From: Pseudomonas sp. B21-028
GTDB taxonomy: Bacteria > Pseudomonadota > Gammaproteobacteria > Pseudomonadales > Pseudomonadaceae
Length of the DNA: 64,000 nucleotides
Direction: 5' to 3'
Assembly: GCF_024749045.1 (NCBI RefSeq)
Contig: NZ_CP087184.1
Span: 4,774,001 to 4,838,000, forward strand
In this document: in pieces, positions 45,154 through 53,097 of the stretch
Position numbering within the stretch: position 1 is the stretch's first letter
Layout: each line of letters starts with the position of its first letter
The notes under the pieces: generated by a model
What the model was told of the DNA's origin: nothing
What the model saw: only the letters and a program-made list of their open reading frames with translations
Databases searched by the model: none
Made by a program: the position numbers and the translations under genes

Positions 45154-46737
45154 ATGGACAAGCGCCTTGAACAGTGGACTTATATCAACGCCAGCATAAA
45201 GGTACTTACGGCCGTCACGCTCGCCGTATTATTTGGTTGTGCAACTCAATCACCCTCACCGCCGCCCGCACTTCAGACGTCTAATATTTATGAGCACTCC
45301 GGTGAGGAAACCGCCAGAAACCTGACCACGGCTTATCACAATACCGCCACCAACTGCGGCCACCCCAGTACACCGGCCTTTCTCTGCTCAGGCGTAACGC
45401 TACGCATCACTAAAACCAGTGATAGGTACGATCCTTGGGATCATAGCGACTTCTCAAGAACGACCGATGCGGTCTCTTTTTCCTACTTGAGAGCCGATAC
45501 GAAATTTGTGCGCGCGCCCTGGAATGGAGCCAACGGTTTTATCTTCTACCCTTATTTCAACGCCCCAACGGACAAGATCAGACCTGAAGTCATCTGTTAT
45601 TTTCCACTCGACGGCGCTACTTTCTATCGAGACGCGGCGGGACAGTACGGATGCAGGGACAGCATTGTTCCTCCGTTCGTGTTCCCTACCAGTAAACCTT
45701 GCCGAGAACAAAATGTGACCACCGCGGAGCAGTGGGTGGCTCATTATCAATCGGCTCCTCATTCCAGGAATCCAACTGTGCACTCCTGTGCCTTTATGGT
45801 GGGAAATGACTTGGGCTCTGAAGCGGTAAATGCCTTCAATCAAGCCATCCGGGTACGCTCGTTGATTCCCACCGTAGCCTTTGGAGACCACAACGAACTT
45901 CGAATTAAAGCCTGGCCTGAGAATCAGCCAGGGGTATTACCGATTCAAGCCTTCTTCTATCTCGGCGCCGGGCTCGCGAATGCCCGAATCGACCAACGGA
46001 AGTATTACGACCGCACCGCAGGCATGGTGGTCCCCATCATCCGTCTTATCTTACCCAACACCCCCTCGGAGGACGCCACGTTTGCCTATAGTGTCGCGGA
46101 CCAGGCTGTGCTTCCCTCGCACAAGCTTAGACCCAGGGTTCCCAAAACGTATAACGCAGCGGGCGACCGTCTGAAAATGAGCGACATCTACACCGACGCG
46201 CATGTGGATGTAGAAGTACCTCACTACACGGGTATGCATGCAACCGATACCATCAGGGTGCGCTGGCAGGGTCGGGTCAACTACAACAGCGGGGTAATAG
46301 AGGTGGGCGACCCGCCCGGTAAAAGATTGATCCCAATTCCTCGTCTGGAAGTCCTCGACAATATCGGTCGATCTGTCGAGGTCGGTTACTCAGTCAAGGA
46401 GAAAGGCGTCGGTGAGACGATAGAGTCGGCAAGATTGACGCTGCATATCGACCCGCAAGCGGTGCATCCATTACCGGCGCCGAGTTATTCCAACTCGAAG
46501 GTTAGCGTGAACTACGGCGGTGAAACAGGCTACACCGTCAGGGTTCGTTGGGTCGGTGTCACGACTCACGATACTGAAAGCCAGGATGTGACGTCCGGCC
46601 AAGCCAACATTTTTGACATTCCCAGTGCCTGGGTATCCGAAAACAGCGGAAAACCCGTCCTGATCAACTACTCGATTGTCCGTAAAAACAGCAACGAGCA
46701 ACGAATGTTCTCCCAGGTCCTTAGGGTTAACCTCTAG
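45154..46737 (+). CDS. Halovibrin-family lipoprotein with C-terminal beta modules
   Basis: A 527-residue protein with a lipobox (LFGC, Cys29). Residues about 45-330 resemble the halovibrin (HvnA/HvnC) family: TAYHNTATNCGHPSTPAFLCSGVTLR, VSFSYLRAD, NGFIFYP and NELRIKAWPENQPGVLPIQAFFYL. Vibrio halovibrins are secreted NAD-glycohydrolase/ADP-ribosyltransferases; whether this one is active is unknown. Two C-terminal modules (about 345-435 and 445-527), for example HYTGMHATDTIRVRWQG and LDNIGRSVEVGYSV, are the same type as those of the neighbouring Ig-repeat gene. GGGAAC precedes ATG. Base composition is lower in GC than the core genes, suggesting transfer. Confidence 0.75.
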   Translation: MDKRLEQWTYINASIKVLTAVTLAVLFGCATQSPSPPPALQTSNIYEHSGEETARNLTTAYHNTATNCGHPSTPAFLCSGVTLRITKTSDRYDPWDHSDFSRTTDAVSFSYLRADTKFVRAPWNGANGFIFYPYFNAPTDKIRPEVICYFPLDGATFYRDAAGQYGCRDSIVPPFVFPTSKPCREQNVTTAEQWVAHYQSAPHSRNPTVHSCAFMVGNDLGSEAVNAFNQAIRVRSLIPTVAFGDHNELRIKAWPENQPGVLPIQAFFYLGAGLANARIDQRKYYDRTAGMVVPIIRLILPNTPSEDATFAYSVADQAVLPSHKLRPRVPKTYNAAGDRLKMSDIYTDAHVDVEVPHYTGMHATDTIRVRWQGRVNYNSGVIEVGDPPGKRLIPIPRLEVLDNIGRSVEVGYSVKEKGVGETIESARLTLHIDPQAVHPLPAPSYSNSKVSVNYGGETGYTVRVRWVGVTTHDTESQDVTSGQANIFDIPSAWVSENSGKPVLINYSIVRKNSNEQRMFSQVLRVNL

Positions 46738-46797
46738 GTCAACCCTTTGGCAGTACGTGGTTTTCCACATTCCGGCAGCACGGGCAGTCCCCCGGAA

Positions 46798-47760
46798 TCA
46801 GCTCAGACTCTCATCAATCACCAATACCAACTTACCTGACACCTTGTTACCCGCCAGCTCGGCAAACGCCGCTTCGGCTTCCTCGATCGGAAAAGTCGCA
46901 GCCAATTGTGGGCTCAGGCGCTTCTCGGTGAATAACGGCCAGACATGTTCACCCAAATCCCGCAGCAGATCGGCCTTGAATTGATCGTCGCGACTGCGCA
47001 GGGTCGAACCCAGCAACTGGATACGCTTGGCGAGGATCTTCGCCAGGTCCAGGTGGCTTTCCCGTCCGCCCATCAGCCCGATCAACACCCAACGCCCGTC
47101 AACTGACAAAAGTTTCACGTTGAGCCTGGCGTAGCTGGCGCCCACCGGATCGAGGATCACGTCGAAGGGCGCGAAGTCGTTCAAGCGCTCGATGTCGTCA
47201 GCCCGCACCACGCCGCCCTGGGCCCCCAGCGCCTCGCAATAGGCCAGCCGATCGACAGAACCGACACTGACCCAGCATGGGTTGCCGAACGCCTTGCACA
47301 GTTGGATTGCAGCAGACCCGACGCCACTGGCCCCGGCGTGCAGCAGCACTTTCTCCCCGGGCTTGAGGCCTGCCAGCTGGAACAGATTCAGCCACGCAGT
47401 GCTGTAGACCTCAGGCAGCGCGGCCGCTTCAGGCAATGACAGGCCCTCGGGCACTGGCAGCACATGCCGGGCATCGACCACCACTTCCTCGGCCATGCCG
47501 CCGCCGGCGAGCAAAGCACACACGCGATCACCCACCTGCCAGGACGAGCCCGCCCCAACCTCGCTGATGACCCCGGAACACTCCAACCCCAGTACGTGGC
47601 TGGCCCCGGGGGGCGGCGGATAAAGTCCGGCTTTCTGCAACAAATCGGCCCGATTCAGGCCGGCAGCCGCCACACGAATGCGAACTTGCCCTACATCGCA
47701 CGTAGGACTTGGCTCATCAGCCCATACCACTTGCCCTTCAACGCCTTGCAATGCTTTCAC
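46798..47760 (-). CDS. NAD(P)H-quinone oxidoreductase, zinc-free MDR family
   Basis: A 320-residue medium-chain dehydrogenase/reductase of the quinone oxidoreductase type (human TP53I3/QOR group). Markers: AAAGLNRADLLQKAGLYPPPPGAS at the substrate side and the nucleotide-binding LLHAGASGVGSAAIQLCKAFG. The zinc ligands of alcohol dehydrogenases are absent. The start is the GTG at 47760 (VKALQGVEGQVVW) with GGAGG before it; the longer frame to 47835 lacks a ribosome site. It is divergent from prc, with about 140 bases between the starts. Confidence 0.9.
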   Translation of the reverse strand: MKALQGVEGQVVWADEPSPTCDVGQVRIRVAAAGLNRADLLQKAGLYPPPPGASHVLGLECSGVISEVGAGSSWQVGDRVCALLAGGGMAEEVVVDARHVLPVPEGLSLPEAAALPEVYSTAWLNLFQLAGLKPGEKVLLHAGASGVGSAAIQLCKAFGNPCWVSVGSVDRLAYCEALGAQGGVVRADDIERLNDFAPFDVILDPVGASYARLNVKLLSVDGRWVLIGLMGGRESHLDLAKILAKRIQLLGSTLRSRDDQFKADLLRDLGEHVWPLFTEKRLSPQLAATFPIEEAEAAFAELAGNKVSGKLVLVIDESLS

Positions 47761-47899
47761 GGTGCCTCCATAGTGAGTCTCGACTGGGCCCGCTGCTGTA
47801 ACGCCGGGCTTTCTTGCATTTTGCGCCCGGGCCACATGGAACCGGCGACTTCAAAGACGGCCTAATATGCGTTATCAATTGTCCCTGCGTCGAATCAGT

Positions 47900-49981
47900 A
47901 TGAAGCACCTGTTCCCCAGCACCGCCCTCGCGCTTGTCATTGGCCTCGGTCTGTTGCCACTGTCGAGCGATACGTTCGCAGCCAACAGCTGGGACAAGCT
48001 TCAACCTGATCGCGACGAGGTAATTGCCAGCCTTAACGTCGTTGAGTTGCTCAAGCGTCATCACTACAGCAAACCACCGCTCGATGACGCGCGCTCGGTC
48101 ATCATCTATGACAGCTACCTGAAGCTGCTTGATCCGTCGCGCAGCTATTTCATGGCCGGCGATATCGCTGAATTCAACAAGTGGAAAACCCAGTTCGACG
48201 ATTTCCTCAAGAGCGGCGATCTGAACGCAGGGTTCATTATCTACAAGCGTTACCTGGACCGCGTGAAGGCGCGTCTGGACTACGCCATTGCCGAACTGAA
48301 CAAAGGCGTCGACAAGATCGATTTCAACACCAAGGAAACCCTGCTGGTCGACCGCAAGGACGCCCCTTGGCTCACAAGCACAGCCGAACTCGATGACCTG
48401 TGGCGCAAACGCGTCAAGGACGAAGTGCTGCGCATGAAGATCGCCGGCAAGGACCCCAAGCAGATCCAGGAAACCCTGACCAAGCGCTACAAGAACCAAT
48501 TGGCTCGCCTGGACCAGACTCGCGCCGAAGACATCTTCCAGGCGTACATCAACACCTTCGCCATGTCCTACGACCCGCACACCAATTATCTGTCGCCGGA
48601 TAACGCGGAAAACTTCGACATCAACATGAGCCTGTCCCTGGAAGGCATCGGCGCGGTCCTGCAAAGCGACAACGACCAGGTGAAGATCGTGCGCCTGGTA
48701 CCGGCGGGCCCGGCCGACAAGACCAAGCAGGTCGGCCCGGCGGACAAGATCATCGGTGTCGCCCAAGGCAATAAGGAAATGGTCGACGTGGTCGGCTGGC
48801 GTCTGGATGAGGTGGTCAAGCTGATCCGTGGCCCGAAAGGCTCGGTGGTGCGCCTGGAAGTCATTCCGGCCAGCAATGCACCAAATGACCAGACCAGCAA
48901 AATCGTATCCATCACCCGTGAAGCGGTGAAACTGGAAGAACAGGCCGCGAAGAAGTCGATTCTCAACCTGAAACAGGATGGCAAGGATTACAAACTTGGC
49001 GTCATCGAGATCCCGGCCTTCTACCTGGACTTCAAGGCGTTCCGCGCCGGGGATCCGAACTACAAGAGCACCACCCGCGACGTCAAGAAGCTGCTGACCG
49101 AACTGCAGAAGGAAAAGGTCGACGGCGTCGTCATCGACTTGCGCAACAACGGCGGCGGGTCCTTGCAGGAAGCCACCGAACTGACCAGCCTGTTCATCGA
49201 CAAGGGCCCTACCGTGCTGGTGCGCAACGCCGATGGCCGGGTGGATGTGCTCGAAGACGAGAACCCGGGCGCGTTCTACAAGGGGCCGATGGCCTTGCTG
49301 GTCAATCGCCTGTCGGCGTCGGCCTCGGAAATTTTTGCCGGTGCCATGCAGGACTACCACCGGGCGCTGATCATCGGCGGCCAGACCTTCGGCAAGGGCA
49401 CCGTGCAGACCATCCAGCCGCTGAACCATGGCGAACTGAAACTGACCCTGGCCAAGTTCTACCGCGTGTCCGGCCAGAGCACCCAGCATCAGGGCGTGCT
49501 GCCTGATATCGATTACCCGTCGATCATCGACACCAAGGAAATCGGTGAAAGCGCCCTGCCCGAAGCCATGCCTTGGGACACCATCCGGCCGGCAATCAAA
49601 CCGGCGGTGGACCCGTTCAAACCGTTCCTGGCCCAGCTCAAGTCCGACCACGACGCCCGCAGCTCCCGGGATGCCGAGTTCGTGTTCATCCGCGACAAGC
49701 TGGCCCTGGCGCAGAAGTTGATGCTGGAAAAAACCGTTACCCTCAACGAAGCCGAGCGTCGCGCCCAGCATACCGACATCGAGGCCAAGCAACTGGCGAT
49801 GGAGAACCTGCGTCGCAAGGCCAAGGGCGAAGAGCCGCTCAAAGAGCTGAAGAAAGAAGACGAAGACCTGATCACCGAACCGGAAAAGACCAAGCCGGAA
49901 GACGATGCGTACCTGAGCGAGACCGGGCGAATCCTGCTGGATTACCTGAAACTCAATACGACGGTCGCCAAGCAAGGATGA
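47900..49981 (+). CDS. prc: Tail-specific carboxy-terminal protease Prc
   Basis: Prc is a periplasmic S41 serine protease that trims C-terminal tails of proteins including cell-wall hydrolases. The 693-residue precursor has a signal peptide (MKHLFPSTALALVIGLG, cleavage after TFA), an N-terminal helical domain, a PDZ domain (about 230-320) and the S41 core with GVVIDLRNNGGGSLQEA, the nucleophilic Ser in LSASASEIFAGAM (about 475) and the general-base Lys in FGKGTVQ (about 499). I prefer ATG 47900, which starts the signal peptide; ATG 47867 would add eleven residues. A terminator follows. Confidence 0.93.
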   Translation: MKHLFPSTALALVIGLGLLPLSSDTFAANSWDKLQPDRDEVIASLNVVELLKRHHYSKPPLDDARSVIIYDSYLKLLDPSRSYFMAGDIAEFNKWKTQFDDFLKSGDLNAGFIIYKRYLDRVKARLDYAIAELNKGVDKIDFNTKETLLVDRKDAPWLTSTAELDDLWRKRVKDEVLRMKIAGKDPKQIQETLTKRYKNQLARLDQTRAEDIFQAYINTFAMSYDPHTNYLSPDNAENFDINMSLSLEGIGAVLQSDNDQVKIVRLVPAGPADKTKQVGPADKIIGVAQGNKEMVDVVGWRLDEVVKLIRGPKGSVVRLEVIPASNAPNDQTSKIVSITREAVKLEEQAAKKSILNLKQDGKDYKLGVIEIPAFYLDFKAFRAGDPNYKSTTRDVKKLLTELQKEKVDGVVIDLRNNGGGSLQEATELTSLFIDKGPTVLVRNADGRVDVLEDENPGAFYKGPMALLVNRLSASASEIFAGAMQDYHRALIIGGQTFGKGTVQTIQPLNHGELKLTLAKFYRVSGQSTQHQGVLPDIDYPSIIDTKEIGESALPEAMPWDTIRPAIKPAVDPFKPFLAQLKSDHDARSSRDAEFVFIRDKLALAQKLMLEKTVTLNEAERRAQHTDIEAKQLAMENLRRKAKGEEPLKELKKEDEDLITEPEKTKPEDDAYLSETGRILLDYLKLNTTVAKQG

Positions 49982-50046
49982 TGGCCATTTAATGGTGACT
50001 CTCGCCAGAGCGTCATCAAACTGACATCAGTCTGTCGTGAAATACA

Positions 50047-50084
50047 GGACTGGGCGCCCCACCACGGCGCCCGGTCCTTTTTTT
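50047..50084 (+). terminator. prc terminator
   Basis: GGACTGGGCGCC pairs with GGCGCCCGGTCC and is followed by seven T, between prc and the EAL-GGDEF gene. Confidence 0.88.
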
Positions 50085-50100
50085 ATCGCCAGAGATCGCC

Positions 50101-51876
50101 ATGACCACGACCGAACAGCTGAGTGCCTTGAGTTCAATCCTGACTCAAAGCGGTTTGCAGAGTCTGTTCCAACCGATCGTGTGCCTGTCCGAACGGCGCA
50201 TCCTGGGCTACGAAGCCTTGACCCGCGGGCCGTCCAACAGCCCTCTGCATTCGCCCGTCGCCTTGCTCTCCGTGGCCCGCCAGGCCGGACGCCTCAGTGA
50301 ACTGGAACTGGCCTGCCGCCGCAGCGCCTGCCAACGCTTCAACGAGCAGAAACTGCCAGGCAAGCTGTTTCTCAATGTCTCACCCGAGTCGCTGCTGGAA
50401 TCGGCGCACCAGACCGGACGCACCCTGCAACTGCTGCAGGACTTTGGCATCCCGCCCAGCCAGGTGGTGATCGAGCTGACCGAACAGACCCCGATAGATG
50501 ATTTCCAGCTCCTGCAAAACGCACTGCATCATTATCGGGCCATGGGTTTCTCCATCGCCTTGGACGACCTTGGCGCCGGTTATTCGAGCCTGCGGCTGTG
50601 GTCCGAATTGCGCCCCGAATATGTGAAGATCGACCGGCACTTCATCGACGGCATTCACCAGGATGCCCTCAAGCGCGAATTCGTCGGCTCGATCCTGAAG
50701 ATCGCCCGGACGTCACGCTCCCAGGTGATTGCCGAGGGCATAGAACTGCCGGAAGAACTGGCGGTGTTGATGGAAATGGGCGTCGATCTGGTCCAGGGAT
50801 ACCTGCTCGCCCGCCCTCAGGAACAGCCGTCACGGGACGCCAAGGCGCTGATGCCCAAACAGGACAGCGGCGCGGTGCCGCTGAGCGATGAAATCAACGA
50901 TCTCAGCGCCCTGCTCAACGAGCAACCGGCCATGCCCCACGACACCCCTACGGCACGGGTCCTGGAAGCCTTTCGGCGCCAGGCCAACCTCAACTCCCTG
51001 GCCGTGCTGGACAATCAGAACCACCCCTGCGGCATCGTCCACCGCCATTCACTCTCGGACGCCTTGCTCAAACCCTTCGCCACCGACCTGTTCGCCCGCA
51101 AACCCATCAGCCGCCTGATGAGCGATGATTTCCTGGCCGTGGAACTGAGCCAGTCGCTGCAGCAAGTCAGCCGCCTCATCACCAGCCGCGCCCGGCAACG
51201 CATCGAAGAAGACTTCATCATCACCCTCAATGGTCACTACCTGGGACTGGGACGGGTGATCGACGTGCTCAAGCTCATCACCGAACTGAAGATCCAACAG
51301 GCCCGCTACGCCAACCCGCTGACCCTGCTGCCAGGCAACGTACCGATCCAGCAATGTCTCACCCGTCTGCTGCAACAGCGGCAGGAAGCGGTGATCTGCT
51401 ACGTCGACATCGACAGCTTCAAACCCTTCAACGACATCTATGGCTACGGCCGCGGCGACGAAGTCCTGCTGTGCCTGGCCCAATGCCTGAACGAACGCAT
51501 AGACCCCAGCCGCGACTTCGTCGGCCACATCGGCGGCGACGACTTCCTGCTGGTCCTCGGCCCGGAAGACTGGCGCAAGCGTCTGAACCAACTGCTCGGC
51601 GACTTCCAGACCCATTGCCGCCGGTTCTATCGCCCTGAACATCTGGACGCGGGCTGTTTTACCGCGCTGAATCGGCAGGGTATCCGGCAGGAGTTTGCGT
51701 TGTTGTCGCTGTCGATTGGCGTAGTGCACCTGCGCTCAGAGGCCTGCGAGGAGCTGGATGCGAGCCAGTTGGCGGAACTGGCTTCGCAGGCTAAGCATCA
51801 TGCGAAGGAAGTGCCTGGGGGGAGTTTGTATCTGGTTGAGGCTGAGCCTGCCAAGTATGTGGATGCGTTGGTTTGA
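50101..51876 (+). CDS. EAL-CBS-GGDEF cyclic-di-GMP protein
   Basis: A 591-residue soluble protein. Residues about 20-250 form an EAL phosphodiesterase domain with its catalytic set present: YEALTR, LNVSPE, IELTEQ, DDLGAGYSS, VKIDRHF, AEGIE and QGYLLA. A pair of CBS domains follows (about 275-400), then a GGDEF domain with GGDDF (about 480) and YGRGDEVLL. The inhibitory RxxD site is not seen (PSRD at that place). It may both make and break c-di-GMP, with the CBS pair sensing a nucleotide. It follows prc, as the homologous gene does in other pseudomonads. Confidence 0.92.
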   Translation: MTTTEQLSALSSILTQSGLQSLFQPIVCLSERRILGYEALTRGPSNSPLHSPVALLSVARQAGRLSELELACRRSACQRFNEQKLPGKLFLNVSPESLLESAHQTGRTLQLLQDFGIPPSQVVIELTEQTPIDDFQLLQNALHHYRAMGFSIALDDLGAGYSSLRLWSELRPEYVKIDRHFIDGIHQDALKREFVGSILKIARTSRSQVIAEGIELPEELAVLMEMGVDLVQGYLLARPQEQPSRDAKALMPKQDSGAVPLSDEINDLSALLNEQPAMPHDTPTARVLEAFRRQANLNSLAVLDNQNHPCGIVHRHSLSDALLKPFATDLFARKPISRLMSDDFLAVELSQSLQQVSRLITSRARQRIEEDFIITLNGHYLGLGRVIDVLKLITELKIQQARYANPLTLLPGNVPIQQCLTRLLQQRQEAVICYVDIDSFKPFNDIYGYGRGDEVLLCLAQCLNERIDPSRDFVGHIGGDDFLLVLGPEDWRKRLNQLLGDFQTHCRRFYRPEHLDAGCFTALNRQGIRQEFALLSLSIGVVHLRSEACEELDASQLAELASQAKHHAKEVPGGSLYLVEAEPAKYVDALV

Positions 51877-52038
51877 GCTGCATCCCTAGTGGATGGGATT
51901 TTCCTGACAGCTTTGCGGTTCTAACCCCTTGCCGACATCGCCTTGCGCCATTGCCTACAACTACGCCAGAATCCGCCGGCTTGTGCGCCTTGGACCACGT
52001 CGGTAGTTTGAGCCTTGTCACTGCTCATCAGTGATCGG

Positions 52039-52240
52039 GTTTAGTCGCCCGTCTCAACCTAAGGCGTATCAGGTCTCTGTCTGACAGGCTTTGCTGTTCC
52101 TGTATTGATGGTGGCTGTGCGCAGGGCGCCCTCGGGCGCGCCGGATTCTTAGGTTCCCCGGTCGACTAACCTGCGTACAGCTGCCGCCCTCTCGTTTAGT
52201 CGCGAGGTGGTTTCAGCATCACTTACAGGAACCTAAGTAG
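52039..52240 (+). promoter_or_regulatory. Structured mRNA leader of the DUF6124 gene
   Basis: The 360-base gap before the DUF6124 gene holds a leader with several complementary pieces. CTTAGGTTCC (52148-52157) is fully complementary to GGAACCTAAG (52228-52237), which contains the ribosome site; the same CTTAGGTT can pair instead with AACCTAAG (52056-52063). GTTTAGTCGC occurs twice (52039 and 52194), and the second copy is nearly complementary to TCGACTAAC (52162). A GGCGC-CCTC-GGGCGCGCC stem lies between. Mutually exclusive folds over the start are therefore possible. The segment 51877-52038 shows nothing definite. Confidence 0.55.
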
Positions 52241-52597
52241 ATGGCCAAAATTACACCGAATCCTCCAGCCGCAGACGAAACCGCATCACGCGTTCAGTCG
52301 GCCCGTAACAAAAAGCTCGATGACGCTGCTACGCGGGCTCTGGATTTCTATCTGAAACCCACGCCTGAGAAAGAAACGTCCGACACACACACCCTCTTCA
52401 TCATCGCGCCTGATGTGGATTCTGAATGTTTGCTTGCCAATCTCAGTGAAAATCTGGCGTCAGCAAATGCCATGATCAGTGATTTGGCGTTTGACCTTGA
52501 GGGTTCTCGACGGCATGTTGCACTGGGGATTCAGCAGGTGATTGAGTTGAGTGAACTGCTGGCTAATCGGGCTTTGGATATTGCTGAGGTGAGATAA
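52241..52597 (+). CDS. DUF6124 family protein
   Basis: A 118-residue protein of a family found almost only in Pseudomonas and often in several copies per genome. The N-terminal 50 residues are polar (ITPNPPAADETASRV); then LFIIAPDVDSECLLANLSENLASANAMISDLAFDLEG and QQVIELSELLANRALDIAEV are the family core, mostly helical. The function is unknown. ATG 52241 has AGGA ten bases upstream, inside a sequence that can be paired by its own leader. Confidence 0.85.
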   Translation: MAKITPNPPAADETASRVQSARNKKLDDAATRALDFYLKPTPEKETSDTHTLFIIAPDVDSECLLANLSENLASANAMISDLAFDLEGSRRHVALGIQQVIELSELLANRALDIAEVR

Positions 52598-52665
52598 ATA
52601 ATTGCTCACTCTCTGACACAAAGGTCCACCCATGCGAGACCTTTAGTGTCAGAGAGCAAGCAATT

Positions 52666-53088
52666 CTATATATATTCCCAAGTAGACTTGTCTTCAGTTT
52701 CAGCCTTGCGAAGATCATCCTTCCATATTTCGCTTGCCAGCCTATATATATCCTCAAAGAACACTCGTGGATTGGCCATTGCGTCCCAGCCATTAGGGAA
52801 GGAGGAGCACACCTGAGAATCATGTTCCAATAAGGCCTGAAAGTCATAGCTACTATCTCGCAACGCTTCCTCTAAGCTTTTATAAAGTAGGTATTTTTGT
52901 CTGTACGTAATGCGCCAGCGTTCTGTTAGCGAGTAATTTACAATCAACACCTCTCTATCCACAGGGTTGTTAGGGTCGAATTTTTCAAGCTCTTCGCCCA
53001 ATGTTTCCTCTCGATCATATATATCAAAACACCCCAAAAAATATGCAGGTGAAGGCGTGTATGGCTGGTTTGTACTAGGATCAATCAT
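52666..53088 (-). CDS. Probable immunity protein for the RHS toxin
   Basis: A 140-residue acidic soluble protein starting MIDPSTNQPYTPSPAYFLG. It begins ten bases after the stop of the RHS gene and is on the same strand, the invariable place for a cognate immunity gene. AGGAAAT precedes ATG. It is clearly AT-rich compared with the RHS core, as is the toxin tip. I do not recognise its family; the role is inferred from position. Confidence 0.75.
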   Translation of the reverse strand: MIDPSTNQPYTPSPAYFLGCFDIYDREETLGEELEKFDPNNPVDREVLIVNYSLTERWRITYRQKYLLYKSLEEALRDSSYDFQALLEHDSQVCSSFPNGWDAMANPRVFFEDIYRLASEIWKDDLRKAETEDKSTWEYI

Positions 53089-53097
53089 TTAAATTTC

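Noticed and set aside
47738..49975. A 745-codon open frame antisense to prc
   Set aside because: Prc has a complete set of protease motifs on the other strand; the antisense frame has no recognisable domain and no promoter or ribosome site.
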